A DNA stretch of 16,106 nt from Methylacidiphilum caldifontis (GCA_945860255.1 CAMAQI010000041.1:1-16106), one strand, 5' to 3'; positions 1 through 7,613 are shown, counted from the stretch's first letter. Notes: generated by a model from the sequence alone, not told the origin. Made by a program: numbers and translations.

Positions 1-200
1 TTTTCGGAATTGCTGATCTCTCTAATTCTAATTTGCTCTCACGGTGATATTAAGGAACGAGAAAAGAATGGTTTTGAACGAGGCGGGAAGAGGGGAATCT
101 TCTGGTACTTTCCCTGCATGACGAGATCGGGAAGGATTGCCGACACGATCCCATGACCGACAAGCTGGGCTGCTTGGGTGAAGCTACTGCAGAAAGGGGA
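1..200 (-). pseudogene. Degraded C-terminal fragment resembling a LysR-type regulator
   Basis: Read on the minus strand from position 200, one frame is open for 53 codons between TGA codons at 203-201 and 41-39. It includes QAAQLVGHGIVSAILPDLV followed by an IPLFPP-type stretch and then RSLISP. This is the pattern of the last part of a LysR substrate-binding domain: a helix with (V/L)-x-x-G, a short AILP strand, a proline-rich turn, then an R-x-L-x-x-x-W strand. The TGA at 41-39 falls where the family commonly has tryptophan, and the same frame continues as EQIRIREISNSE to the window edge, so one TGG-to-TGA change would explain it. No LysR similarity is visible above 203, and the tRNA starts 44 nt further on. 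The fragment looks truncated as well as interrupted. The family call rests on recognition by eye. The alternative is a chance open frame. Confidence 0.4.
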
Positions 201-209
201 TCATTTTCC

Positions 210-237
210 TTGAGTTTTGTCTTTAACCCCTAACAAT
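210..237 (+). promoter_or_regulatory. Candidate promoter for tRNA-Arg
   Basis: TTGAGT at 210-215 and AACAAT at 232-237 are 16 nt apart, and the -10-like box ends 9 nt before the first base of the tRNA. The position is right for a tRNA promoter, but the -10 match is only partial and the region is AT-rich. Confidence 0.3.
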
Positions 238-246
238 GAAAAATAC

Positions 247-320
247 GGTCCCGTAGCTCAGATGGATAGAGTAGGGGTTTCCTAAACCTTTGGTCGCGCG
301 TTCGACTCGCGCCGGGACCA
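247..320 (+). tRNA. tRNA-Arg, anticodon CCT
   Basis: The 74-nt cloverleaf is complete. The acceptor stem GGTCCCG (247-253) pairs with CGGGACC (313-319), and A320 is the discriminator. The D stem is 256-259 with 269-272, and the D loop holds the GG pair at 264-265. The T stem GCGCG/CGCGC (296-300 and 308-312) closes a TTCGACT loop. The anticodon loop is 279-285 with CCT at 281-283, which reads AGG codons. The anticodon stem 274-278/286-290 begins with two G-T pairs, so it is weak at its base. CCA is not encoded: A320 is followed by GTA, so the tail would be added after transcription. Confidence 0.95.
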
Positions 321-381
321 GTATTTTTATTTATGACAACAACTTATATACTTCAAAGGAAATCCCTTGTAATCTCTGGGA

Positions 382-1047
382 ATGTCATTCACTCATGTCA
401 TTTTTGTCGATTTCGAAAATATTCGTGAGATCGATTTGAAGCTGATTCAGGGCAAGCCAGTAAAAGTCTTTATCTTCGTTGGAAAACGGCATTCGACGCT
501 TCCAGAGGATCTACTACGTTCACTGACCGGCTCTTTTCCTCAAGTTGAATTGATTGAAGCTCAGTGCTCTGGAAAGAATGCGCTCGATTTTATTTTGGCC
601 TATCAAATCGGTGTCGAGTCGGCGAATGATCCTCAGGCGATCTTTCACATTCTTTCACGTGATCGAGGCTTTGATGCCTTGGTGCTTCATCTCGAAGCTC
701 AGCAGGTTTCGTTAACGCGTCATGAGTCCTTTAAAAAAATCCCGATTTTCGATGGCACTGACTCGATTGTTCCTCAAAAGGAGGAATCCGTTCAAAAGTC
801 TAATCCAGCCCCTTTGAAAGATTTCACTGAGATTCCGTTGCGAGCGATTGAGCGAATTGAAGATATGACGAAACGGTTCTCCCGCAATCTCAGCCGACCA
901 AGAAGAAAGGATACGCTTTTCTCTCACATTCATATTCGTTTCGGAAAAAAACTCTCAGAAATCGAACTCCAGGAGATCGTCGATGGATTAATCTATCGAC
1001 GGGTGATTGAAATCGATTCCAACGGAACGGTTCTTTATCATTGCTAA
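382..1047 (+). CDS. PIN-like domain protein with C-terminal winged-helix-like region
   Basis: The 221-residue protein starts at ATG 382, with a modest purine-rich AAAGGA about 22 nt upstream and GGGA immediately in front. Residues 1-125 look like a PIN-fold nuclease. A first strand ends in VDFEN (D10, E12). GKNALDF follows at 64-70 (N66, D69), then SRDRGFD at 92-98 (D94, D98). These acidic residues match the metal-binding set of PIN-like RNases. A polar linker follows (about 126-165). Residues about 170-221 then read like a small winged helix of the kind found behind such domains (helix, ELQEIVDGLI helix, then a short beta hairpin ending in VLYHC). An RNA-cleaving or RNA-binding role is inferred from the family. 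The real target is unknown. It stands alone between tRNA-Arg and the convergent antiporter gene, with no antitoxin-like partner, so it does not look like a classic VapBC toxin. Confidence 0.85.
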   Translation: MSFTHVIFVDFENIREIDLKLIQGKPVKVFIFVGKRHSTLPEDLLRSLTGSFPQVELIEAQCSGKNALDFILAYQIGVESANDPQAIFHILSRDRGFDALVLHLEAQQVSLTRHESFKKIPIFDGTDSIVPQKEESVQKSNPAPLKDFTEIPLRAIERIEDMTKRFSRNLSRPRRKDTLFSHIHIRFGKKLSEIELQEIVDGLIYRRVIEIDSNGTVLYHC

Positions 1048-1254
1048 TACGATAGCTCGCTATAATAATACAGAACAAATATTGTGCGAATTAATTAAAG
1101 TTATTTGAAGAGTCGCCTCTCAGTCGCGAATTGCACGAATCGGTGGGAATTTAAAGAAATTCAAAGCCATTTTTAACCAAGGATTCCGGTCTACTTGGCG
1201 AAGTTTGAATTTAACGTGGCGGTTAAACCTCTTATTTCCTTAGGCCATCGCTCG
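1048..1254. other. Convergent intergenic region with weak hairpins
   Basis: This gap lies between the stop of the PIN-like gene and the stop of the antiporter gene. No open frame in it looks coding. Small hairpins are visible: GAATTT/AAATTC near 1148-1163, and TTTAAC/GTTAAA at 1210-1215 and 1222-1227. The second sits 28 nt past the antiporter stop and could help termination, but neither has a convincing T-run. Confidence 0.4.
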
Positions 1255-2562
1255 TCACTGGGCTCTGAAAAAGAGCCATCCCAAGATCGTGACGACCGGA
1301 AGCAATATCGGAATTGAAAAACGAATGAGATATCCAAAGAATGAAGGGACATTTACTTTCGATTGCTCGGCGATTGTCTTCACCATTAAATTCGGACCAT
1401 TGCCGATATAGGTCAAGGCACCAAAGAAAACGGCTCCTAAGGAGATCGCTTCTACCCAAATCCCTTTTTCAGAAATAAGCCATAAGATATCCGCTGGATT
1501 CTCGATGCTTCTTCCATTTAATCCGAGCAGAGCACTTAAGAAGGTCAAATAGGTAGGGGCATTATCCAAGGCCCCTGAAAGCAGACCGGTGAGCCAATAG
1601 AATTTCAAGGGGGAATCGAGTCCCAATTGAGCCGCGTTTGCTCCTAAATAGCCTAGAGCCGGGATCATCGTCGCAAAGATTCCGAGAAACAACCAACCCA
1701 CCTCTTTGATCGGCTCGAAATTAAAATGATTTGCTTTAAAAATTGGTTTGGGTGTTGTCCAATAGGAATATCCTGCTGCGGCAAACATAATAATCTCTCT
1801 CAAGAAAAGGGGCTCTTTAATGAAAACAGCTCCGAGTATGACCAGCAATGGAATAAGGTTGCGTTTTCCTTCCACTTTCCACTGATTATCGGCGGTTTCC
1901 TCTTCACTGACTTTTTTCGGAGCCTTTAAGAAATTGAAATGATCCACACAGTAAAAAATAACGAGGAGCATCGAGATCGCAGTCAACCAAGCTGGCCAAA
2001 ACATTTCCAAGGTCCAGAAAAAGGGAATCCCTTTGAGATATCCTAAAAATAATGGCGGATCTCCAATCGGGGTCAGGCAGCCTCCGACATTGCTGACGAT
2101 AAAAATAAAGAAAACGATGTGATATTCAGTAATTCGATATTGATTCATCCGAATCCAGGGACGAATCAAAAGCATTGAGGCCCCAGTCGTTCCAATAAAA
2201 TTTGCGATCACTGCTCCAAAGAGGAGGAATAAGGAGTTTGTTAATGGGGTCGCCTCCCCTTTCGTACGAATATGAATTCCCCCAGCGACGACGTATAGAG
2301 AGAGCACGATCGCCATAAAACTCACGTACTCATGTCCGGTATGGAGAATTGTCGCCCAATCCCCTCTCCCCCAACCCCAGTAGCCGACAATCATGGCGGC
2401 AAAGAGGCAAGCGACTTTGGAATAGTGAGCCTCCCACCAATGCTTATGGATGAACGGCATTGAGGCGATCATCAAAAGTAAGAGGACAAAGGGAATAAGA
2501 CTCCAGAGAGGGATCGCAGATCCCTCTCCCGTCATCATCCCGAAACATAGACTCTGAATCAT
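1255..2562 (-). CDS. Na+/H+ antiporter-like membrane protein (NhaD/ArsB/CitM type)
   Basis: This is a polytopic inner-membrane protein of about 435 residues with roughly 11-12 hydrophobic segments. It belongs to the ion transporter superfamily of NhaD, ArsB and CitM. Family signatures are NFIGTTGAS (about 122-130), SNVGGCLTPIGDPP (158-171), GALDNAPTYLTF (331-342) and GNGPNLM (388-394). The repeated N-x-G and D-N-x-P patterns on re-entrant loops are those expected for cation/proton exchange. Numbering counts from a TTG codon at 2565. The ATG at 2562 is the likelier start, and neither has a visible ribosome-binding site. The gyrB stop lies 4-7 nt upstream, so the two are almost certainly co-transcribed and perhaps translationally coupled. 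Sodium/proton exchange is the best guess. Another anion or cation substrate cannot be excluded from sequence alone. Confidence 0.87.
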   Translation of the reverse strand: MIQSLCFGMMTGEGSAIPLWSLIPFVLLLLMIASMPFIHKHWWEAHYSKVACLFAAMIVGYWGWGRGDWATILHTGHEYVSFMAIVLSLYVVAGGIHIRTKGEATPLTNSLFLLFGAVIANFIGTTGASMLLIRPWIRMNQYRITEYHIVFFIFIVSNVGGCLTPIGDPPLFLGYLKGIPFFWTLEMFWPAWLTAISMLLVIFYCVDHFNFLKAPKKVSEEETADNQWKVEGKRNLIPLLVILGAVFIKEPLFLREIIMFAAAGYSYWTTPKPIFKANHFNFEPIKEVGWLFLGIFATMIPALGYLGANAAQLGLDSPLKFYWLTGLLSGALDNAPTYLTFLSALLGLNGRSIENPADILWLISEKGIWVEAISLGAVFFGALTYIGNGPNLMVKTIAEQSKVNVPSFFGYLIRFSIPILLPVVTILGWLFFRAQ

Positions 2563-2569
2563 CAATCAA

Positions 2570-5116
2570 TTAAACGTCAAGATTTCGCACGTTCAATGCA
2601 TTATCTTCGATGAATCGACGACGTGGTTCGACATCATCTCCCATGAGACGGGAGAACATCTCCTCTGCTTCGATTGCATCGGTGACTTCGATTCTTAAGA
2701 ATTTACGCTTTCCGGGATCCATCGAGGTCTCGTAAAGTTGCTTTGGATTCATCTCACCCAATCCTTTAAATCGTTTGATCGTAACTCCACGTTCTCCGAC
2801 TTCGAGTACTTTGGTCAAGATCTCAGGAATTGAAAAAACGGGGGTTCTTTTCTCATGATCCCCCTCCCCCTCGACAAGTTCAAAGAGTGGCTTATCGGCC
2901 GCAGCATAATGATCGATCTTTAATCCTTTATCATTAATCTTGCCTAAAAGCTCCGCAATCGGCTTGCTTTCATGAAGTTCAAAGTGCAAACAACGACGAC
3001 GTGGTTTCTCTGACTTCGCCTCCTTCTTCACAGGGGCTCCCTCTTCAAGCTTTTCGCCATCGAGTTCATCCATTCCAAAAATGCGAAGGTCTGGATTTAA
3101 ATCAGAGAACTTCTTAATCTCTTCATCTTTAATAAAGTAATGAATCGACTCGTTGTTTCCATCACGGATCTTCACTAAGTGACGTGGAAGTTCTCCGGTC
3201 CCTTTTTCGCGATGTTCCAAATAAACAGCAAAATCACCGCCATGGCGACGAATCACCGCTGCAAATTTATTGAGTGACTCGAGCAGGTGAAGAATTTCAA
3301 GCAGCTGCTTCTTATTAAACTCTTTTTTATCTTGAAGATTGATCATCCGAACCTCTTCGGCTCCAAGCTCAATCAGAATCTTGTTCAATTGTGCGTCATC
3401 TTGAACGTACTCTTCCCGTTTCTTTCGTTTTACTTGGTAAAGAGGGGGTTGAGCAATGTAGACAAATCCCTGTTTCACCAATTCAGGCATCTGACGATAG
3501 AAGAAAGTCAAAAGCAAGGTACGAATGTGTGATCCGTCGACATCCGCATCGGTCATGATAATGATTTTATGATAGCGAAGACGAGCCAAGTTAAAGGCCC
3601 CCTCCCCCTCCCCAGTTCCAATTCCTGTTCCGACCGCAGTGATCAAGGTACGGATTTCATCATTTTGGAGGACCTTATCGAGACGGGCTTTTTCAACATT
3701 AATCAATTTACCACGAATCGGAAGGATCGCTTGATTCATTCGATCTCGACCTTGTTTTGCAGAACCACCCGCAGAATCTCCCTCAACAATATAAAGCTCG
3801 GAGTCTTGGGGATTACGGCTTGAACAATCGGCTAATTTTCCAGGAAGTCCCCCTCCCGTGAGCGCGGTTTTACGAACCGCTTCGCGGGCCTTTTTAGCCG
3901 CTTCACGAGCACGGGCCGCATTCAATCCCTTTTCAACAATCTTCTTGGCGATATTCGGATTGGCATCAAAAAACTCTTTTAATCCCTCATAAACCGCTGA
4001 GGAAGTGATACTATCGACCTCTGGCGAAATCAATTTTACTTTCGTTTGCGATTCAAACTTAGGATCACTATGTTTAACGGAAATGACCGCCGTCAATCCT
4101 TCACGAACATCATCTCCGGTAATTTGAGGATCTTTATCTTTGAGTAAATTACTGTTTTTTGCATGTTGGTTAATCGATCGGGTCAACGCCGTACGAAATC
4201 CACTCATATGAGTTCCGCCATCCGGATTGTGAACGGTATTGGTATAACAAAGGACCTGATCGCTGTAGCTGGTGTTGTATTGAAGTACGACTTCCGTATG
4301 AATCTCGACATGTTTATCATCATTATCGGTAATCGTGACCTCTTTGGTGATCGAGATCGGTTTCGGATGAATGACCTCTTTGCTGTTATTCAACTGTTTA
4401 ACGAACTCTTCAACCCCGTTTTTATAAAAAAAGGTTTCGGGAACTGATTCGGGTGAGCGTTCATCTAAGAAAACAATTTCTAGCCCAGAGTTTAAAAAAG
4501 CTAATTCACGAAGACGTTGGCTAATACGTTCGGCCTTGAATTCAGTCGTTTCGCGAAAGATCTCGGCATCGGGCTTAAAGGTAATCAACGTTCCCGTTGA
4601 TTTCGATTTTCCGATCACATCGAGTTTTTTGATTGTCTTTCCACGTTCAAACTCCATGTGATAGACCTTACCGTCCCGTGAAACCTCAACCTCAAACCAT
4701 TCGGAAACGGCATTAACGCATTTTGCACCGACCCCGTGAGTTCCTCCAGAAAACTTATATCCCCCTTGCCCGTATTTACCGCCGGAGTGCAAGGTCGTTA
4801 AAACCATCTCAACTCCCGGAATTTTATAGGTCGGATGAATATCGACGGGAATTCCACGACCGTTATCGCGTACCGAGAGAGAGCCGTCGACATGGATCGT
4901 GACATCGATCCGAGTACAATGTCCTGCCAAATGTTCATCGACAGAGTTATCTAAAACTTCAGAGACGCAATGGTGAAGCGCACGTTCATCGGTTCCCCCA
5001 ATGTACATCCCCGGCTTTTTGCGGACTGCCTCTAATCCCTCAAGTTTGCCTAATTTAGATGAATCGTAAGAGGTATCTCCAACCCCTGTTTTCGAACCGG
5101 TAGTGTTGTCTGCCAT
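2570..5116 (-). CDS. gyrB: DNA gyrase subunit B
   Basis: GyrB is the ATPase subunit of gyrase, which pairs with GyrA to introduce negative supercoils. The 848-residue protein has the GHKL ATPase domain first, with VLDNSVDE (N57), RDNGRGIP (83-90, D84) and GTHGVG (125-130). The transducer domain follows to about 420. The TOPRIM domain carries EGDSAGGSAKQGRDR (E445) and DADVDGSH (D523, D525, D527). The C-terminal tail has RFKGLGEMNPKQLYETSMDP (782-801). Between QPPLYQVKRKK (556-566) and VTIKRFKGLG lie about 210 residues, where the short B. subtilis-type protein has about 30. It therefore carries an E. coli-like class of insertion, with a charged hinge near 686-708. ParE is the alternative, but the full tail and overall pattern favour GyrB. 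The start ATG has no strong Shine-Dalgarno. The antiporter gene follows within a few bases, and gyrA is not in the window. Confidence 0.95.
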   Translation of the reverse strand: MADNTTGSKTGVGDTSYDSSKLGKLEGLEAVRKKPGMYIGGTDERALHHCVSEVLDNSVDEHLAGHCTRIDVTIHVDGSLSVRDNGRGIPVDIHPTYKIPGVEMVLTTLHSGGKYGQGGYKFSGGTHGVGAKCVNAVSEWFEVEVSRDGKVYHMEFERGKTIKKLDVIGKSKSTGTLITFKPDAEIFRETTEFKAERISQRLRELAFLNSGLEIVFLDERSPESVPETFFYKNGVEEFVKQLNNSKEVIHPKPISITKEVTITDNDDKHVEIHTEVVLQYNTSYSDQVLCYTNTVHNPDGGTHMSGFRTALTRSINQHAKNSNLLKDKDPQITGDDVREGLTAVISVKHSDPKFESQTKVKLISPEVDSITSSAVYEGLKEFFDANPNIAKKIVEKGLNAARAREAAKKAREAVRKTALTGGGLPGKLADCSSRNPQDSELYIVEGDSAGGSAKQGRDRMNQAILPIRGKLINVEKARLDKVLQNDEIRTLITAVGTGIGTGEGEGAFNLARLRYHKIIIMTDADVDGSHIRTLLLTFFYRQMPELVKQGFVYIAQPPLYQVKRKKREEYVQDDAQLNKILIELGAEEVRMINLQDKKEFNKKQLLEILHLLESLNKFAAVIRRHGGDFAVYLEHREKGTGELPRHLVKIRDGNNESIHYFIKDEEIKKFSDLNPDLRIFGMDELDGEKLEEGAPVKKEAKSEKPRRRCLHFELHESKPIAELLGKINDKGLKIDHYAAADKPLFELVEGEGDHEKRTPVFSIPEILTKVLEVGERGVTIKRFKGLGEMNPKQLYETSMDPGKRKFLRIEVTDAIEAEEMFSRLMGDDVEPRRRFIEDNALNVRNLDV

Positions 5117-5291
5117 ATAAACACACCATAGATAGATTTTTTAGAGAGACAATCGATTTTTTTTATCTCTTTCTCTATGAAGAAACGAAATCGAAATTAT
5201 TTCCACCTCCACCTTAGAGGGGGGATCGCTTTGATATCTTTTTCCTAAGAGATTTCTTTACTTCACAGCAAATGGGAATGAACCAACCAAG
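5117..5291 (-). promoter_or_regulatory. gyrB upstream region
   Basis: These 175 nt separate the GNAT stop from the gyrB start. They should hold the gyrB promoter and the end of the glycosyltransferase-GNAT transcript. An imperfect GC-rich hairpin lies around 5203-5226 (CCACCTCC against GAGGGGGG), but it has no T-run on the minus strand. No convincing -35/-10 pair stands out. No gene is seen here. Confidence 0.4.
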
Positions 5292-5975
5292 CTAATCCTC
5301 TTCTTCAACCGAGCGATAGATCTTTGAGTTTTTCGTCAAATCTCGATAAACCGTAAAAAGATAAACCTTTTCAGGATAAACCTCTCGATACTTAGTGACC
5401 TCCACTTTATCCAAAATCTCAAACCCATAACGGGTAAACATTCGCTCCCCTCGTCGCCCTTCAAAAACGACCATCTGTCCGTAAAAAGCCTTCTCCCCCT
5501 TCGAAACAAGGTAGTCGACAAAACCTTGCATCATCGCATGGGAATGCCGCATTGTTCTCGCCTCCTGAAGTAAATTTATATGGAAATGGGGAATCCCTTT
5601 CGGTGCCTTAGGAACCTCTCTCCAGCCTCGCCAAATTAACCAATGGATAAATTTTCGAGAACTCTGATTGTATGGGTAAGTCAAATAACGATACAGTCCC
5701 TTTCCCACTAAAATCGCATTATGATAAAGATGATATCGATCATTCTCCCGACAGCGTCGACAGCCCATTAAATACCCCTTAACAACTCCGTCGCTCTCAA
5801 TTACCAAAGTCGATTCCGGCTCACAATCGGTGTAATAGTTCGTTAAATAATCAGCAAAAAGCTCCCGATCTTGAAACACCGGATCAATCGGTTTACTTAA
5901 AAAACCGGTGTCGGCACATATTTTCCGAACGGCCGCTCGATCGCTTTGTTGATAAAATCGTACTTGATAGTCCAT
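5292..5975 (-). CDS. GNAT-family acetyltransferase-like protein with altered CoA loop
   Basis: The 227-residue protein has the layout of a GNAT N-acetyltransferase: an N-terminal VRFYQQSDRAAVRKIC start, a central ESTLVIESDGVVKGYLMG strand pair (54-71), a long insertion rich in aromatics (about 78-128), the core strand HFHINLL (130-136), and a final YGFEILDKVEV strand (183-193). The loop after the core strand normally reads Q/R-x-x-G-x-G/A and holds the acetyl-CoA pyrophosphate. Here it is R140-T-M-R143-H-S145, so both glycines are replaced. The protein may bind CoA differently or may no longer be catalytic. The start ATG has a strong AGAGGGG site about 6 nt upstream and begins 16 nt after the glycosyltransferase stop, so the two share an operon. 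A role in modifying a sugar or lipid made with that enzyme is inferred only from position. Confidence 0.8.
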   Translation of the reverse strand: MDYQVRFYQQSDRAAVRKICADTGFLSKPIDPVFQDRELFADYLTNYYTDCEPESTLVIESDGVVKGYLMGCRRCRENDRYHLYHNAILVGKGLYRYLTYPYNQSSRKFIHWLIWRGWREVPKAPKGIPHFHINLLQEARTMRHSHAMMQGFVDYLVSKGEKAFYGQMVVFEGRRGERMFTRYGFEILDKVEVTKYREVYPEKVYLFTVYRDLTKNSKIYRSVEEED

Positions 5976-5991
5976 TCCAATCCCCTCTTGC

Positions 5992-7173
5992 TTAACCTTT
6001 TAAATGTTGAATGGTTGCCAGCTCCTCGATCGATTGATGATAGTGAATCCAAAGACGATCAAAGACGCTCTTCCAACCAAAATCCCGTTGCACTCTTTCT
6101 GAGGCCTTTCCACCCAAAACCGATCGATCTTGAAGAATCATCCTCTCGATCGCTCTAGCCAGAGATTGAGGATTGTTTTCCTGAGCCCAAAGCTCTAATC
6201 CTGCCATTACCTGAGAATCCATATTTGATCCTCGAATCCCCACCACAGGAACTCCTGCTGATTGAGCCTCCAAGGTTACTAATCCAAAGGTTTCACATAT
6301 GCCCGGGTGAACGAAAAGATCACAGGTTCGATAATAACGAGCGAGTTCAACGGGACTATCAATATAAGATTTCCAAACTAACGCCTGCGTTCTCTCGCGA
6401 AATTCCGGCAAATAGCGTCTCAAAGGACCATCTCCAACAACGATCAACCAATACGAAGGATCATTTTGATGGAGAATTTCAAAGGCCTTTAATAAGGTCA
6501 CGACATTTTTCTCTGGAGCCAACCGCCCGACATAAAGTAATAATTTCGCCTCTGCGGGAATCCCTCCCTCTCGTCGCAACTCTGGATCGACAGGGCCAGG
6601 CTGAAAAATCTCCGTATCGACTCCCAAAGGTAAGGTCGCTAAATTCTCCAAACCCCAACCCCGTAAAACCGTTTCAAGTCCCTGAGAGGGAACAAAGGTT
6701 CTCGAAAAATCACTGTAAAGCCGAACGATATAATCTTGAGCATAGGCCATTGCCGCATCTCTCAACCAAGATCCGGTATACTTCAAGATCGTCCTTAAAT
6801 AAGCATCCGGAAAATGAGAGTGATAAAAACCACAAACCGGAATATGAAGCTGCCGTCCGACCTTCTGACAGATCCAGGCCAAATGATACGGGTCACCGGA
6901 CTCGATTAAATCCGGATTGATCTCTCTTAATATCGCTTCTACACGTGGAGTATTTAAAATAATGCGATAGCGAGAGGTCTTCTCGACCTTAGGAGAGCGA
7001 ACGGTGTAAACATGCAAGCGCCCCTGAGACTCGTAACGATTCTTCTCCCCCGGTATAATTAAAAAGTGCTCATCCTCCGTATAACGCTGCACATACAAAC
7101 GTTTCTCGTTGAGAAAGCGCTTAATCCCGCCGCTGCGAGGGGAATAAAACTGAGTCACATCACAGATCTTCAT
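5992..7173 (-). CDS. Glycosyltransferase family 4 (GT-B fold)
   Basis: The 393-residue enzyme is a retaining GT4 glycosyltransferase that moves a sugar from a nucleotide donor to a glycolipid or glycan acceptor at the cytoplasmic side of the membrane. The N-terminal acceptor half begins with VTQFYSPRSGGIKRF (6-20), which holds the glycine-rich loop. The donor half has LLYVGRLAPEKN (212-223) with the phosphate-contacting R/K pair, VVGDGP (245-250), and the E-x7-E motif in CETFGLVTLEAQSAG (E294 and E302). Length is normal and both ends look intact. It resembles the alpha-mannosyltransferases of the PimB/MgtA kind, but the sugar cannot be read from sequence. The start ATG 7173 has no visible ribosome-binding site. 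It is separated from rpmG by a terminator, so it should have its own promoter in 7174-7350, though none is obvious. The GNAT gene follows closely. Confidence 0.92.
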   Translation of the reverse strand: MKICDVTQFYSPRSGGIKRFLNEKRLYVQRYTEDEHFLIIPGEKNRYESQGRLHVYTVRSPKVEKTSRYRIILNTPRVEAILREINPDLIESGDPYHLAWICQKVGRQLHIPVCGFYHSHFPDAYLRTILKYTGSWLRDAAMAYAQDYIVRLYSDFSRTFVPSQGLETVLRGWGLENLATLPLGVDTEIFQPGPVDPELRREGGIPAEAKLLLYVGRLAPEKNVVTLLKAFEILHQNDPSYWLIVVGDGPLRRYLPEFRERTQALVWKSYIDSPVELARYYRTCDLFVHPGICETFGLVTLEAQSAGVPVVGIRGSNMDSQVMAGLELWAQENNPQSLARAIERMILQDRSVLGGKASERVQRDFGWKSVFDRLWIHYHQSIEELATIQHLKG

Positions 7174-7354
7174 AGCAATCGTTCAAACTTAGAATCATTT
7201 TCAAAACAACGATTAAAATACAAGATCCTCTCCAATAGGAAAGGCAGGAAATCAAAAGAAAGAGGAGTTAAAAACTCTCTTATCGGCATTCCAATCACGA
7301 AATAGGAGTCGACTCTCGACACTTTCTGAGGAGGAAAAAAGTCTCCATAAAAAC

Positions 7355-7380
7355 AAAATCCGGGCTTGAGCCCGGATTTT
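7355..7380 (-). terminator. Strong intrinsic terminator after rpmG
   Basis: AAAATCCGGGC (7355-7365) pairs perfectly with GCCCGGATTTT (7370-7380) around a TTGA loop. On the minus strand the stem runs into TTTTGTTTTT, so it ends rpmG transcription and insulates the glycosyltransferase downstream. The A/T flanks could also let it work in the other direction. Confidence 0.85.
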
Positions 7381-7394
7381 GTAAAAAGGATCTA

Positions 7395-7414
7395 AAAAAC
7401 CGTAAACGGTTTTT
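7395..7414 (-). terminator. Second hairpin overlapping the rpmG stop codon
   Basis: AAAAACCG (7395-7402) pairs perfectly with CGGTTTTT (7407-7414) around a TAAA loop. The stem includes two bases of the rpmG TAA stop (7413-7415) and is followed on the minus strand by TTTTTTAG. It forms a tandem terminator with the stronger hairpin at 7355-7380. Confidence 0.6.
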
Positions 7415-7580
7415 ATTTCTTTTCGCGATGAACGGTATGACGACCCATTGATGGGTTGTACTTCTTCAGTTCAATGCGCTCTTGTTGAAGCTTTTTATTC
7501 TTCGTACCGAAGTAACGCGAAGGGGATTTCCCTTCCGGTCTTGATTCAGTACACTCTAAAATGATTTGTTCACGGGCCAT
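7413..7580 (-). CDS. rpmG: 50S ribosomal protein L33
   Basis: This 55-residue protein of the large ribosomal subunit begins MAREQIILECTESR and continues through SRYFGTKNKK, RIELKKYNPSMGRHT and a basic end HREKK. That is the full L33 pattern: a short beta sheet with the conserved KYNP motif, then R-x-T-x-H-x-E. Only one cysteine (C10) is present, so this is the zinc-free C-minus form rather than the four-cysteine form. ATG 7580 has a clear GGAG site 7-8 nt upstream. The gene is flanked by its own promoter candidate and by two terminators, so it is probably a single-gene unit between galE and the glycosyltransferase gene. Confidence 0.95.
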   Translation of the reverse strand: MAREQIILECTESRPEGKSPSRYFGTKNKKLQQERIELKKYNPSMGRHTVHREKK

Positions 7581-7613
7581 AGTCTCACTCCATTTAATTT
7601 AATTGGGTCTGCC

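Noticed and set aside
39..41. TGA read as Trp (alternative genetic code)
   Set aside because: Other genes, including the antiporter (stop at 1255-1257) and the 215-residue protein (15302-15304), use TGA as a normal stop.
1..240. Possible structured RNA (RNase P, SRP RNA, 6S or tmRNA) ahead of the tRNA
   Set aside because: I found none of the conserved cores of these RNAs, while the minus strand gives a more convincing protein-like fragment.
1232..1459. Open frame overlapping the antiporter gene on the same strand
   Set aside because: It lies in another frame inside a clear membrane-protein gene and has no family likeness.
6225..6920. Plus-strand 231-codon open frame opposite the glycosyltransferase
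   Set aside because: The product is low in hydrophobic patterning and rich in Pro/Arg/Ser, typical of an antisense shadow of the real GT4 gene.
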